This document shows positions 36,840 through 46,615 of a stretch of DNA of 64,000 nucleotides, one piece after another. Location: NCBI RefSeq assembly GCF_009618275.1, contig NZ_WIAD01000004.1, positions 124,001 to 188,000 of the forward strand, written 5' to 3'. Every line of letters begins with the position of its first letter. Position 1 is the first letter of the stretch. The stretch is from Roseimaritima sediminicola. GTDB taxonomy: Bacteria; Planctomycetota; Planctomycetia; Pirellulales; Pirellulaceae. The translations under genes were made by a program, and so were the position numbers. The notes beneath the pieces were generated by a model, which ran no database searches, was not told the origin of the DNA, and was given only the letters and a program-made list of their open reading frames with translations.

Positions 36840-39485
36840 CTAGTCCAAGTAACGGAATTCGGCGGCGGCAAACAGGGACTGACACAACACGGACCACGCT
36901 CGCGGGGATTCGGTGGAGGTGGAAAAATCGTTCACCAGACGCAGCGCTGCGGCCAATTCCCCGTCGCTGGGCGAACGAGCAAAGGCCAACTGAAACGCCA
37001 ACTCGACACGCTGCTCCGGATCCGAGGCTTCGGCCAACAAACGCGCTGCAAACCGTTCGCTCTGCTGGATCACGAATGGATTATTCATCATGTACAGCGC
37101 CTGATTCGACGTACTGGAACTTTCCCGCGTGCCCACGACCGCATTGGGATCGGCAAAATCGAACACGTCCAGCGAACGCGGCTGCTGGTCGCGGACGATC
37201 GGTAGGTAGACGCTGCGGTACTTGGCGTCGGTCATCTGCAGCGAGTCGCGTGTGCTCTGGGCCAGACGCTGTAGCCGCTGGGCGACCTCACGCTGTATCT
37301 CTTGCCGCAGCGATCGCATATCGGTTGACCCACGCGAGCGAAAACGTGCGGCGGGCGTCTGTCGTGCAAGGCGGCTGCGGGCTTCGGCCATCGCCTGGGC
37401 CCGAATCTGTTCGGCCTGCTCGCGGAGCTGTTCACGGGGGTCGCCCAAGACGCCGTCACGAACCCGTACATACCCCGCCTGGGCAACCACCGACGCGGCG
37501 GGCCGGCGGAGGTCCAGTTCGCCGCTGACCTGCAGCATCGCGTCGCGAATCGATTCCGCACCCAGACGCCGCGGATGAGCCCGCCACAGCAGTTCGTTGT
37601 CCGGGTCCTGCCGGTGGTTGTCCGGATCGAACTCGGTCGAAGCGCGATAGATTCGCGAGCTGGCGATATCGGCCACGATCTGCTTGACACTCCAGCCCGA
37701 CTGAACAAAGCGATCGGCCAGATAGTCGAGCAATTCCGGATGCGTCGGCTCCGCTCCGCTGGCTCCGAAATTGTCGGTCGTCGTCACCAGAGCTCGACCC
37801 ATCATCGACTGCCAGATGCGATTGACCATCACGCGAGCGGTCAACGGGTTGCGATCGCTGCCGATCCAACGAGCCAGCTCCAGCCGTCCGCTGGAGTCTT
37901 CGTCGATCTCCAGCGGCCGAGTGGCCAGGACCTGGGGAACACCGCGAGCGACGCGTTGTCCGGGCTGATCGATTTCGCCGCGGATCAGCACTCGAGCGTC
38001 CTCGACCTGGTCCGCTTCCTGCACTCCCATGCAGTAGCTCCGCGGTCGTCCCTGTTCGTCCACCACAGCCAGCTTTGCCGACAACTGAGCCAACTGGTTT
38101 TGCAGCCGAAGGAAGTTCCTGATCGATTGGTTATCGCCGGCCGCCCGATTGCGACGAGCTGCCGCCGCTTCTTCCTGCAGCTCTTCCATCTGCTGCCGCA
38201 TCGCGCGGATCTCGGCGGCCGTGTACCGTTGGCCTACCGGACGCTCGTCTTCGACCGGCAACAACAACAAACTGCTGTTACGTCGAGTCTGTGCGCCGCG
38301 AAAACTACCGTAGCTCGACGGCGGGTTGCCGAAGTACGTGTTCATGCTGCCGAAGATGCCCGCCATCGCGTAGTAATCGGCCTGGGGGATCGCATCAAAC
38401 TTGTGGTCGTGGCAACGGGCACACGCGACCGAGGTGCCCAGGAACACCCGCGTAGTCGTATCGATCTGTTCGTCGACCAGGTCTGCGGCGAACTGCACGC
38501 GGTTCTGTTCGTTGACGTTCTTGGGGCCCAGGGCCAGGAACGTTGTACCGATCAATTGTTCGGCCCACTGCGCGTCGTCGGCGGCGGGCAAGAGGTCTCC
38601 GGCGATCTGTTCCTGGACGAAGCGATCGAACGGTTTGTCGGCATTGAAAGAATCAATCACATAGTCGCGGTAGCGCCAGGCGTGCGGGTAGGTCATATTG
38701 ACTTCGCGGCCCGTCGATTCGGCATAGCGGACCACATCCAACCAGTGGCGACCCCAGCGCTCGCCGTACTGCGGCTGCCGCAGCAGATACGCGACGACGT
38801 CCTCGACCGCCTGCTGGGGATCGCTCCGGTACTGGCTCTCAAAGGCGGTGAGCTGCCGAGGTGTGGGAGGCAGCCCGACCAGATCGAAAAACAAGCGCCG
38901 CAGCAGCGGGGCCGCCGCCGCATCGGCGGACGGCTGCATCCCGGCCGATTCCAGCCGGGCGAGCACAAAGCGGTCGATCTCGGTGGTGGGCCAGGCGGGG
39001 CTGCGAACCTCGGGCAACTTCGGCGCCGCAGGCGGCTGGTAAGCCCAAAAGGTTTCGCGTGCGGTGCGGATATCTTCCGGACCGATCGTGGCTTTGATCT
39101 CAATGACTTCGGTTTCTCGAGGATCGACGGCTCCGGTTTCAATCCACCGCCGGAAGTCCGCGATCACCTCCGGTGCAAGCTTGCGTTTGGGAGGCATCAC
39201 AAAGTCTTGATGCGTGATCGCGGTGTACAGCAAGCTTTCTTCGGGCTGGCCCGGGACTACGGCCGGACCGCTGCTGCCGCCGATCCGCGTCAACTGGCGA
39301 GTGTCCAGCCGCAGTCCACCGCGAGCGTTGCCCGTCTCGTTGGAATGACAGCTATAACACTCGTTGACCAGGACCGGCCGGATTTTGGTCTCGAAGAAAG
39401 CGACCGCGTCCGGGTCGGGTGAGTCTGCCAGAACCGAACCGGCGACGAACAGTGCTGCCGTAGCAAGCGAGAGGCGCATCGTCAT
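36840..39485 (-). CDS. PSCyt1-DUF1549-DUF1553 (PSD1) exported cytochrome protein
   Basis: 881 aa from ATG 39485, where a signal peptide begins (MTMRLSLATAALFVAGSVLA). The N-terminal planctomycete cytochrome domain has one CxxCH (NECYSCHSN). DUF1549 follows with DRFVLARLESAGM, LLRRLFFDLVGLPPTP and YGERWGRHWLDVVRYAES, and includes a second CxxCH (VACARCHDHKFD). The C-terminal DUF1553 shows RLELARWIGSDRNPLTARVMVNR and YRASTEFDPDN-type blocks. Paired with DUF1501; these pairs are abundant in planctomycetes and thought to act in periplasmic glycan or sulfate metabolism, but without firm biochemical proof. Confidence 0.94.
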   Translation of the reverse strand: MTMRLSLATAALFVAGSVLADSPDPDAVAFFETKIRPVLVNECYSCHSNETGNARGGLRLDTRQLTRIGGSSGPAVVPGQPEESLLYTAITHQDFVMPPKRKLAPEVIADFRRWIETGAVDPRETEVIEIKATIGPEDIRTARETFWAYQPPAAPKLPEVRSPAWPTTEIDRFVLARLESAGMQPSADAAAAPLLRRLFFDLVGLPPTPRQLTAFESQYRSDPQQAVEDVVAYLLRQPQYGERWGRHWLDVVRYAESTGREVNMTYPHAWRYRDYVIDSFNADKPFDRFVQEQIAGDLLPAADDAQWAEQLIGTTFLALGPKNVNEQNRVQFAADLVDEQIDTTTRVFLGTSVACARCHDHKFDAIPQADYYAMAGIFGSMNTYFGNPPSSYGSFRGAQTRRNSSLLLLPVEDERPVGQRYTAAEIRAMRQQMEELQEEAAAARRNRAAGDNQSIRNFLRLQNQLAQLSAKLAVVDEQGRPRSYCMGVQEADQVEDARVLIRGEIDQPGQRVARGVPQVLATRPLEIDEDSSGRLELARWIGSDRNPLTARVMVNRIWQSMMGRALVTTTDNFGASGAEPTHPELLDYLADRFVQSGWSVKQIVADIASSRIYRASTEFDPDNHRQDPDNELLWRAHPRRLGAESIRDAMLQVSGELDLRRPAASVVAQAGYVRVRDGVLGDPREQLREQAEQIRAQAMAEARSRLARQTPAARFRSRGSTDMRSLRQEIQREVAQRLQRLAQSTRDSLQMTDAKYRSVYLPIVRDQQPRSLDVFDFADPNAVVGTRESSSTSNQALYMMNNPFVIQQSERFAARLLAEASDPEQRVELAFQLAFARSPSDGELAAALRLVNDFSTSTESPRAWSVLCQSLFAAAEFRYLD

Positions 39486-39858
39486 GGGAGAAGATCCCCG
39501 CAGGAAAAGGCTCGCCAGCCTGCAGCGGAATCGATGCGAGGGCGACGCGTTATACCCTTTCAACCTAGCCGATGGGCCAAGGTTTCGCGAAAAAGCAACC
39601 CCACTGCCGACTTCCGCGACGGGGAGGGCCCTATGGGCGGGGGAAACAGATCGGAGATTTCAAATTTGAGATTTCAGATTTGAGATTTCAGATCTCGCCG
39701 CGTTCTCCTTCTAAGTCTGGCAACTTCGGCTACGGGGAGGGGCGGCTACTTTCGGCGGAGCGAAAGGCGACTCTCTCCAAAGTCTGGCGACTTCCGCTAC
39801 GTCTCGATCGACCATCGACCAACAACCAACAACCAACAACCAACAACCAACAACCAAC
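39486..39858. repeat. Intergenic region with simple repeats and dispersed elements
   Basis: No gene. Contains GAGATTTCA/GATTTGAGATTTC tandem motifs (about 39655-39695), two copies of the AAGTCTGGC-ACTTC-GCTACG element (about 39712-39736 and 39778-39801), one GGCTACTTTCGGCGGAGCGA palindrome element (about 39746), and a CCAACAA heptamer array ending at the next gene's stop codon. Confidence 0.8.
39819..39858. repeat. CCAACAA heptanucleotide array
   Basis: Five full seven-base units plus a partial unit directly abut the stop codon (39859-39861) of the HhH-GPD-like gene. Being a multiple of seven in the 3' flank, variation here would not change the protein unless the stop were lost. Confidence 0.9.
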
Positions 39859-40914
39859 TCACCGTGGCTTGCGTTTGCTGAGCTTCTTGGTGGGCGTCTT
39901 GGCGGTTTTGGTCGAAGCCTTCTTGGGAGTGGCTTTCTTGCTGGACGCCGTGGCGGACTTTTTGGGGGCCGCCTTTTTCGCCGCAGCTTTCTTGGCGGCT
40001 TTCTTGGCCGCCTTCTTTAGTGGAGCTTCTTTACCGGAAGCCGCCTTCTTGGCCGGCGTCGCGGACTTCGCCGCACCTTTCGACGCAGCCGATTTGGACG
40101 ACTGCTTGCCGTCGGCTTTGCCGCTGCCGGCTTTGCTCTTCGCCGGTTTGCCGCTGTCGGCTTTCTCGCCCCCCGCCGGAGCGTCATCCGACTTGCTCTT
40201 GGCGGCTTTCCTGGCGGCGGGTTTGCCGCCGGCGGCGGTCACCGCAGCCAACAACTGCGGGGCGTTGCGATCGACGGCCGTGACGACCGCCACCACCGTC
40301 TTGTCGCTGGCGTTCTTTCGCAGCGCCGCACTGGCCTGCTGCAACAGCGAACCGAACTCCATCCCCTTGCTCTTGGGAATCGCTCGTTCCAGCCCCGGCA
40401 CCTTCTGCTGCATCAACTCCGCTTCGTTGATAATCCCGGCGGCGAACATGATCCGCAGACCGCCGTTGTCGACCGGGATGGAATGGCCGCCCAAGCCGTG
40501 CTGGGTCACATAGGCCAGGACAAAGGGCGTGATCCCGGGCAGATTCTCGAACTGCTCGACGGCCTGTCCCAGATTCTGTTTTTTCATCTCCTCCAGATCG
40601 AAGGAGTAGAACGCTTCGAAGGCCGACTGCAGAACGCGTTTCAAGCGGGTCGCCGCCGATACCGGACTGGGCAGGCTGGACAACACGTCGGTGATCTCGG
40701 CCGTGGTCGTGACCCGGACCTCGTTCCAATCAAAGTACTGCTGCTCGAGCTTGGCCAAGCCTTCGTCGGCCAATTCGCTGGGAGCCCCTTCCAGAAGACA
40801 CGCGTACAACAGGTGCTCCATGATCGGCCGACTGGGGCTGGGCACCGGCTTGTAGTGCTTCTTCAGAGCGGTCTGCAGCTTGGTGATCCGAGCGGCTCGA
40901 TTGCTGGCGGTCAT
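39859..40914 (-). CDS. HhH-GPD/endonuclease III-like protein with histone H1-like tail
   Basis: 351 aa. Residues 1-215 are helical and resemble the endonuclease III fold: LTTTAEITDVLSSLP-like hairpin region, then LPGITPFVLAYVTQHGLGGHSIPVDNGG, which aligns with the GVGxKTA...VDTH block. The catalytic Lys position is Phe, while the Asp (PVDN) is kept; no Fe-S cysteines follow. Residues from about 235 to the end are Lys/Ala/Ser/Pro rich (KKAAKKAAKKAA, KKATPKKASTKTAKTP), like histone H1 or bacterial Hc1-type tails, predicted to bind DNA non-specifically. Likely a nucleoid-associated or repair protein; glycosylase activity uncertain. Confidence 0.78.
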   Translation of the reverse strand: MTASNRAARITKLQTALKKHYKPVPSPSRPIMEHLLYACLLEGAPSELADEGLAKLEQQYFDWNEVRVTTTAEITDVLSSLPSPVSAATRLKRVLQSAFEAFYSFDLEEMKKQNLGQAVEQFENLPGITPFVLAYVTQHGLGGHSIPVDNGGLRIMFAAGIINEAELMQQKVPGLERAIPKSKGMEFGSLLQQASAALRKNASDKTVVAVVTAVDRNAPQLLAAVTAAGGKPAARKAAKSKSDDAPAGGEKADSGKPAKSKAGSGKADGKQSSKSAASKGAAKSATPAKKAASGKEAPLKKAAKKAAKKAAAKKAAPKKSATASSKKATPKKASTKTAKTPTKKLSKRKPR

Positions 40915-41035
40915 CGCGCGGTATCCGTATCGTCTATAGAGGTTGTGAGAATATTTTTTCGGTGAGCTTTAAGAGAGCGGGTCGAGCCGTAGGTTAATCG
41001 CCCGCCCGGGCTTTGCCAGGGAGCGGCCAGCGAGA

Positions 41036-41587
41036 TTACCGAAGATCGCGCCGGTCGTCGGCCGCTTCATCCTGCCCGGCGTCTGAATTACCCCGCCCGG
41101 CGGCCGCATCATCCTGCCCGGCGGCCGGTTCATCCTGCTCGGCGGCCGGTTCATCCTGCTCGTCGCCCGGAGCATCCTGCTCGTCGCCCGGATCGGTCAG
41201 CCCGGCTTGGCGAGCCGCGGCTTTGGCGGCTTGCTCGGCTTCGCGTTCGCGGCGCAAGCGATCGAGCAATTGCCCGACTTCCAGAGCGCTGCGGGTCCCC
41301 TTATCGATTTCGAAGCGCAGCTTGGGGATGTAGCGGCTGTCGATGCGTTCGGCGATCTTGGCCTGCAGGAAGCCAGCGGCGTTTTGCAAGCCCCGCAGGG
41401 TCAACCGTTCCTGCGCCTCGTCTCCCATCACGCTGATACCGACTTTGGCGTCGCGCATGTCCGCACTCAGCTTGACGCCCACGACGGTGACGTCCTGGAT
41501 GCGCGGATCTCGCAGGTCCGTCAGGATGGCGGTCGCCACCACTTCGCGGATCGCTTCGGCGGCTTTGAGGATTCGACGACTAGTCAC
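41036..41587 (-). CDS. rbfA: Ribosome-binding factor A
   Basis: 183 aa from GTG 41587; the frame runs upstream to 41905 inside infB antisense-type sequence and is rejected. Assists 30S maturation by binding helix 1 of 16S rRNA. The KH-like fold shows VATAILTDLRDPRIQDVTVVGVKLSADMRDAKV and LRGLQNAAGFLQAKIAERIDSRYIPKLRFEID. The typical protein is about 120 residues; here an extra 55-residue acidic tail contains repeated DEQDEPAAEQDE-type units. Third gene of nusA-infB-rbfA, 91 bases after infB. Confidence 0.93.
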   Translation of the reverse strand: MTSRRILKAAEAIREVVATAILTDLRDPRIQDVTVVGVKLSADMRDAKVGISVMGDEAQERLTLRGLQNAAGFLQAKIAERIDSRYIPKLRFEIDKGTRSALEVGQLLDRLRREREAEQAAKAAARQAGLTDPGDEQDAPGDEQDEPAAEQDEPAAGQDDAAAGRGNSDAGQDEAADDRRDLR

Positions 41588-41678
41588 GGATAAAAAGGAT
41601 CCAGGTGAAGCAGGACAGACAAACCAGGGCCGCGCCGAGGGCGACGCGGCGCGGAGAGAAAAAACAGCGGCCGGGCGA

Positions 41679-44669
41679 TCAATCCAGCGTCCGAGCGACT
41701 TCTTCGATCTTGTAGGCTTCCAGCACGTCATCCTGTTTGATGTCGTTAAAGCCGGACAGCTTGATGCCACACTCCATGCCGCGAGGCACTTCCTTGACAT
41801 CTTCCTTGATCCGCCGCAGGGCTTCCAAGGGATAATCGCCGATGGTCCGGCCATCGCGATTAACGCGGATACGGCAACCACGCTGGATCGAGCCCTGAGC
41901 GACATAGCACCCGGCGATCGTTCCCACGCGGCTGATCTGGAAGGTCTGTTTGACCAGAGCTCGGCCCAATTCGACGATGCGTTCCTCGGGTCGCAGTCGG
42001 CCTTCGATCATCGCCTTGATTTCGTCGGCCAGCTTGTAGATCACGTCGTAGCGACGGATCTCCACGCCGCGTTCGTCGGCCAGGGCTCGAGCCGCATCGT
42101 CGGGAATCACGTTGAAGGCCAGGATCACCGCGTCGGAGGCCGAGGCCAAGGTGACGTCGGCCAGGCTGACGCCGCCGACGCTCCGCTGCAGGACGCGGAC
42201 TTCGACCTCGGGGTTGTCCAGCTTGCTCAGTTCTTTGTCGATGGCTTCCAGCGACCCGCGAACATCCGAGCGGATGATCACGTTCAGTTTGGTCTTCTCC
42301 TGCTGTTCGCCCAGACGTCCCTCTTCGAGCAGTTGCTGGAAGTGTTCGAAGGACACCTTGGTGGTCACGCCCGAAAGGTTCTCGGTGCGGTGGCCGTGTT
42401 CACGCGACTGAGCGATCTCGCGGGCCTGCGTGATATCGTCCAGGACGTGGAAGCGATCGCCCGCGCCCGGCGGCTCGTCCAAGCCCATGATGTTGACCGG
42501 CGTACTGGGGCCGGCTTCCTCGAGCGGTTTGTTGGTCAACGTGTTGGTCATCGCTCGGACCCGGCCGTGGGCCGCACCACAGACGACCACATCGCCGACT
42601 CGCAGGGTACCGTTCTGGACGACCAACTTGGCGACCACACCGCGGTCGCCTTGCTGTTCGGCCTCGAGACACACACCGAGAGCCTGTCGGTCCGGGTTGG
42701 CCTGGTACTCGTGCAGTTCCGCGACCGTCAGCAGGGTTTCCAAAAGCTCGTCCATGCCCATGCCGGTAATCGCACTGGTCTTGACGACTTCGGTATCCCC
42801 ACCCCATTCGCTGGGCGTCAGTTGGTGTTCGGTCAACTGGGTCATCGCCCGCATCGGGTCGACGCCTTCCAGGTCCGACTTGTTCAGCGCGACGACGATC
42901 GGCACACCGGCCGCCTTGGCGTGGCTGATGGCTTCTTCGGTCTGCGGCATGATGCCGTCATCGGCGGCCACCACCAACACGGCGATGTCGGTGACGTTGG
43001 CACCGCGGGCTCGCATCTCGGTAAAGGCTTCGTGGCCCGGGGTGTCGACGAAGGTCACCGGCCGGCCATCCTTCTCGACCGTATAGGCCCGAATGTGCTG
43101 GGTGATCCCGCCGGCTTCGCCACTGACCACATCGATGCCGATCAAGCGATCGAGCAGGCTGGTCTTGCCGTGGTCGACGTGTCCCAGGAAGGTGACCACC
43201 GGAGCACGGGGCACCAGGTTCTCCTGATCGTCTTCCTGCTCTTCGATCGTCGTGATCAGTTCGTCTTCCAGCGTCTCGTGCTCTTTCAGCTGGATATTCA
43301 GATCCAAATCGGCGGCGATCAATTCGGCCGTCTCGTGATCGATCGTGGCATTGATGTTGGCCATCGTGCCCATGCCCATCAGGAACCGCAGCACGTTGGC
43401 CACCGGCACGCCGGCAGCGGTACAGAACTCGCGAATCGTACAGGGCAGCTCGACCGTCACGGCATCCTTACGCGGGGCGGCCGTATTGACGCCCTTGCGT
43501 CGCCGCGGACCGCTGTGGCGGCCGTAGCCGCGGCGGCGACCGAAATCGCCTCCGCCGTCGAGTGTGATATTTCGCCGGTTGCCCGAGCGTCGGCTTTTGT
43601 TGCGATCCGGACGAGCACCCGCCATACCGGCATTGCGGCGTTTCTCCGCTGCGTCGTCGGCGTCGCCGCCGCGTCCACCGCGTCCCTTGGCTTTCTCGGC
43701 AAACTCGCTCAGACCACCCGTGCCGATCTTGGTCTTCTTGGTCTTTTCATCGGAGACCGTCTTGTCGATCCCGGCGGCATCGCCCTGTTTGTGGCCGGCG
43801 ATCGCATCCTTGGTGAAACGCACCTCGGGCTGCTGGGCCGGCGGTTCGCTGGGGCCTTTCTTGGCGACCGGCTGCTTGGCTTCGGGCAGAGCGGCAAGGT
43901 TGATCTTGACCGATGGCTCGCGCCGCTTGGGCGGACGGTTGCCCTTGGATTCGGACTTGTCGCCGCGATCCGGGCGGGCCCCGCGACCGATTACGCGGAT
44001 CTTACCGCCGCCACCGCCCGGGCCCATCGGGTCCCGCCGCATCGGCGAAAGCGGACCGGGCGCGGCTTCGGGACGCCTGGGGGTGGGCGACGCTTTGTCG
44101 CCGGCCCCTTGATCGCCGGAGGGCTTGCCACCCGATGGCTTGCCGCCGGATCGGGAACGGTCCTCGGCCGCCGGCTTCTCGGCCGCCGGCTGAGATGGTT
44201 TGCCAGCGGTGGGCGCCGTCTTGGTCGGCTCGCTGGCCGCCGGAGCTTGCGCCGGAGTCTCGGCCTCTTGCGAAGCCTGGGGCGCCGCAGCGGTGCCGGG
44301 CGCCGCAGCGGTGTCGGGCGATTTGCCCTCGTCCTTGCCGGACGTCTCCGCGGGTGCCGACGTGCTCAGTGGCGGCTTGCTCGCAGAACGACGGCCGATA
44401 ACGCGATTGGCCGTGCCGCGGGCTTCCACCGGATCGGCTTCGCGGACCGGTTTGATCGGGGCCGCCGGAGTGGCTTGAGCGGACGGACGCGGCGCAGCTT
44501 TCTTGGTAGCGCTGCCGTCAAGATACTTTTTGACGCGTTGAACTTCGTCGTCGTCCAAACTGGCCAATGCCGAGCCTTTACCGCTGACTCCGGCTTTTTT
44601 GCAGATCTCGACCAGTTCTTTACTGTCTAACTTTAATTCTTTTGCGAGCGCGTAAATGCGTACGGGCAC
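41679..44669 (-). CDS. infB: Translation initiation factor IF-2
   Basis: 996 aa from GTG 44669 ([20 protein letters not shown]); the frame is open to 44741. GTPase that places fMet-tRNA on the 30S subunit. The N-terminal IF2_N module is followed by a long Pro/Ala/Lys/Gly-rich spacer (about 70-395) and a second IF2_N-like segment ([20 protein letters not shown]). The G domain has G1 [10 protein letters not shown]3 DTPGHEAF and G4 NKSD. Domains II-IV follow, ending in [23 protein letters not shown]. Located between nusA and rbfA as in many bacteria. Confidence 0.98.
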   Translation of the reverse strand: MPVRIYALAKELKLDSKELVEICKKAGVSGKGSALASLDDDEVQRVKKYLDGSATKKAAPRPSAQATPAAPIKPVREADPVEARGTANRVIGRRSASKPPLSTSAPAETSGKDEGKSPDTAAAPGTAAAPQASQEAETPAQAPAASEPTKTAPTAGKPSQPAAEKPAAEDRSRSGGKPSGGKPSGDQGAGDKASPTPRRPEAAPGPLSPMRRDPMGPGGGGGKIRVIGRGARPDRGDKSESKGNRPPKRREPSVKINLAALPEAKQPVAKKGPSEPPAQQPEVRFTKDAIAGHKQGDAAGIDKTVSDEKTKKTKIGTGGLSEFAEKAKGRGGRGGDADDAAEKRRNAGMAGARPDRNKSRRSGNRRNITLDGGGDFGRRRGYGRHSGPRRRKGVNTAAPRKDAVTVELPCTIREFCTAAGVPVANVLRFLMGMGTMANINATIDHETAELIAADLDLNIQLKEHETLEDELITTIEEQEDDQENLVPRAPVVTFLGHVDHGKTSLLDRLIGIDVVSGEAGGITQHIRAYTVEKDGRPVTFVDTPGHEAFTEMRARGANVTDIAVLVVAADDGIMPQTEEAISHAKAAGVPIVVALNKSDLEGVDPMRAMTQLTEHQLTPSEWGGDTEVVKTSAITGMGMDELLETLLTVAELHEYQANPDRQALGVCLEAEQQGDRGVVAKLVVQNGTLRVGDVVVCGAAHGRVRAMTNTLTNKPLEEAGPSTPVNIMGLDEPPGAGDRFHVLDDITQAREIAQSREHGHRTENLSGVTTKVSFEHFQQLLEEGRLGEQQEKTKLNVIIRSDVRGSLEAIDKELSKLDNPEVEVRVLQRSVGGVSLADVTLASASDAVILAFNVIPDDAARALADERGVEIRRYDVIYKLADEIKAMIEGRLRPEERIVELGRALVKQTFQISRVGTIAGCYVAQGSIQRGCRIRVNRDGRTIGDYPLEALRRIKEDVKEVPRGMECGIKLSGFNDIKQDDVLEAYKIEEVARTLD

Positions 44670-44850
44670 GGGGCAAGGATCCTGTGAATCTGTTTTCAGG
44701 CCAGTCGTTGCTCCCCGAATCGAGGCGAGCGTTGCTGGCAAATTATGTCGCTAAAATTACATCATTTCCTCCGTTCGCCGGGCCTCTCACAAGGCGCCAA
44801 GCGACCATCCTGACCCGAGGGGAAGATTCCGCCCGGGACGTGGTGAAGCA

Positions 44851-46425
44851 TCAACTACTTTGCTGACTGGTTCGAGCCGCTTCGCCCGAGTCATCGCCGC
44901 CGACGGTCGAACCGTCCTGGGCAGACTGCGGGTCGGATTGGGATGAGGCGTCCGGGGACGCCGGCTGTGCCGAGTCCGCCGCGGCGGCTTCATCACCCCC
45001 TGCGGGGCGTTCTTCACTGGCTGCTGCCTCTTGACCCGCCTGCGAGTCGCCGGCGGCTTGCTCTTCGCCGGCGGGCTGTGCTTCGCCGGCGGGCTGCCCT
45101 TCGCTGGCAGGTTGTTCTTCGCTGGCAGGTTGTTCTTCGCCGGCGGGTTGCTCTTCGCTGGCAGGTTGCTCTTCGCTGGCGGGCTGTGCTTCGCCGGCGG
45201 GTTGCTCACCGGCCGCCTCGGCTTCTCGCTGCTGTTTCTCGCGGTCGCGGCGTTGTCGTCGCTCTTCGGCCGCCGCCACCTCGGCCTCTTCGGCACGCTG
45301 TTCGGCTTGTTCGACGATGCGATCGACCTGCTCTTCGCTCAAGCCGCTCATCTCCACCAGAGCATCCGGCTCGATCACCGACAGGTCATCATAGGACAGA
45401 TACCCCTGCTCGACCAACGCTCCGGCCAATTCCTCGGTGACCCCTTCCAGCTCGCTGAATCCAGAAACAGCCCGGCTGATCTGCTCTTCCAGCTCGTTGC
45501 CGGTCATGATCTCGATGTCCCAGCCGCACAACTTGCTGGCCAGCCGGACATTTTGACCGCGTCGACCGATGGCCAACGACAACTGATCTTCTTGAACCAG
45601 CACAATCGCTCGGCCAATCATGTCGCACAGCAAGACCTGTTCGACCGTGGCGGGCTGGAGGGCATTGGGAACCAGCACCAAAGGATCTTCGCTGTAGCGA
45701 ATCACATCGATGTGCTCACCAGCCAATTCTTCGCGAACCGCCTTGATCCGGCTACCCCGAAACCCCACACAAACGGCGATCGGATCGACCTGGTTGTCCA
45801 TGCTGGCCACGGCAACCTTGCTGCGATAACCGGGCTCGCGGCTGACCGATTTAATTTCGATCGTACCGTCGCCCAGCTCGGGAATCTCCTGTTCAAACAG
45901 ACGCTGCACCAATTGGGGCCGGGTTCGGCTGAGCACCACGCGGATCCGGTTGCCGGTCGCCCGAACCTCGAACACGACCGCCCGCACCCGCTCGTTGGCG
46001 TGCAGGGATTCGCCCGGAATCTGCTCGCTCCGTGGCAGGATCGCTTCGACATTTCCGAGGTTGACCGTCGCCACGCCGCCATCGGCCCGGCCGATCACGC
46101 CGCTGACGATCTGACCGATCAGTTCGCGGTATTCCAACATCAAGGAATCCCGCTCGGCTTCCTTGACCTTTTGAATGATGACTTGCTTGGCGGTCTGGGC
46201 GCCAATGCGACCGATCTGATCTTCGCCCAACGGTTCGCCATCGAGCACGGCTTGCGCACGGCCACTTTGACGGTCCAATCGCACAACGATATCTGCGTCT
46301 TCTCCGTACTGCCGCTTGGCGGCAGTTTGCAGAGCAGACTCGATCGCAGAGAACACGATTTCCTTATCGATGTTCTTTTCGCGATGAAGCGAGTCGACGT
46401 AGCGAAGGATATCTTGGGGATTCAT
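44851..46425 (-). CDS. nusA: Transcription elongation/termination factor NusA
   Basis: 524 aa from ATG 46425; the upstream extension to 46614 passes through the terminator and is rejected. Binds RNA polymerase and modulates pausing, termination and antitermination. The N-terminal domain is MNPQDILRYVDSLHREKN onward; the S1 domain spans about 135-200; tandem KH domains include VGFRGSRIKAVREELAGE and LAIGRRGQNVRLASKL. An HhH-type acidic repeat (VTEELAGALVEQGYLS) follows. An unusual 110-residue C-terminal tail is Glu/Gln/Ala/Pro rich with EEQPAS/EEQPAG tandem repeats. First gene of nusA-infB-rbfA; no rimP precedes it. Confidence 0.97.
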   Translation of the reverse strand: MNPQDILRYVDSLHREKNIDKEIVFSAIESALQTAAKRQYGEDADIVVRLDRQSGRAQAVLDGEPLGEDQIGRIGAQTAKQVIIQKVKEAERDSLMLEYRELIGQIVSGVIGRADGGVATVNLGNVEAILPRSEQIPGESLHANERVRAVVFEVRATGNRIRVVLSRTRPQLVQRLFEQEIPELGDGTIEIKSVSREPGYRSKVAVASMDNQVDPIAVCVGFRGSRIKAVREELAGEHIDVIRYSEDPLVLVPNALQPATVEQVLLCDMIGRAIVLVQEDQLSLAIGRRGQNVRLASKLCGWDIEIMTGNELEEQISRAVSGFSELEGVTEELAGALVEQGYLSYDDLSVIEPDALVEMSGLSEEQVDRIVEQAEQRAEEAEVAAAEERRQRRDREKQQREAEAAGEQPAGEAQPASEEQPASEEQPAGEEQPASEEQPASEGQPAGEAQPAGEEQAAGDSQAGQEAAASEERPAGGDEAAAADSAQPASPDASSQSDPQSAQDGSTVGGDDSGEAARTSQQSS

Positions 46426-46451
46426 GCAGACTTGTACGGTTTTCCGTAGAT

Positions 46452-46486
46452 AAAAAAAACGGCCCGGGTTGAAAATCGACCCGGGC
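46452..46486 (-). terminator. Intrinsic terminator in the nusA leader (probable attenuator)
   Basis: Perfect 8-bp stem (46462-46469 with 46479-46486, GCCCGGGT/ACCCGGGC), nine-base loop, then CG and eight U residues on the minus strand (46459-46452). It lies only 26 bases before the nusA ATG and downstream of a consensus-like promoter, so it sits inside the nusA leader. It also follows the ketosynthase-like gene and could end its transcript. Confidence 0.85.
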
Positions 46487-46513
46487 GCGTCGCAGGATCT
46501 CGTTGAATGAATG

Positions 46514-46542
46514 AGATTAACGATCTGTCCAGAGGCTGTCAA
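46514..46542 (-). promoter_or_regulatory. Sigma-70-type promoter for nusA
   Basis: Minus strand TTGACA (46542-46537), 17-base spacer, TAATCT (46519-46514). Predicted start near 46507 gives an 82-nt leader containing the terminator at 46486-46452. Confidence 0.7.
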
Positions 46543-46615
46543 CCAATAACGGCTAGGCGAAAACCACCCCACCAACCGGAGGGCGAGCCCGGTCTCGGCG
46601 GTGGTTTGCCACACC

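Noticed and set aside
41588-41905. N-terminal extension of rbfA
   Set aside because: It overlaps the infB 3' end in another frame and has no RbfA similarity; the GTG at 41587 starts the conserved domain.
44864-44885. tRNA T-loop-like GGTTCGAGCC
   Set aside because: No acceptor, D or anticodon arms can be folded around it, and it overlaps the nusA 3' end.
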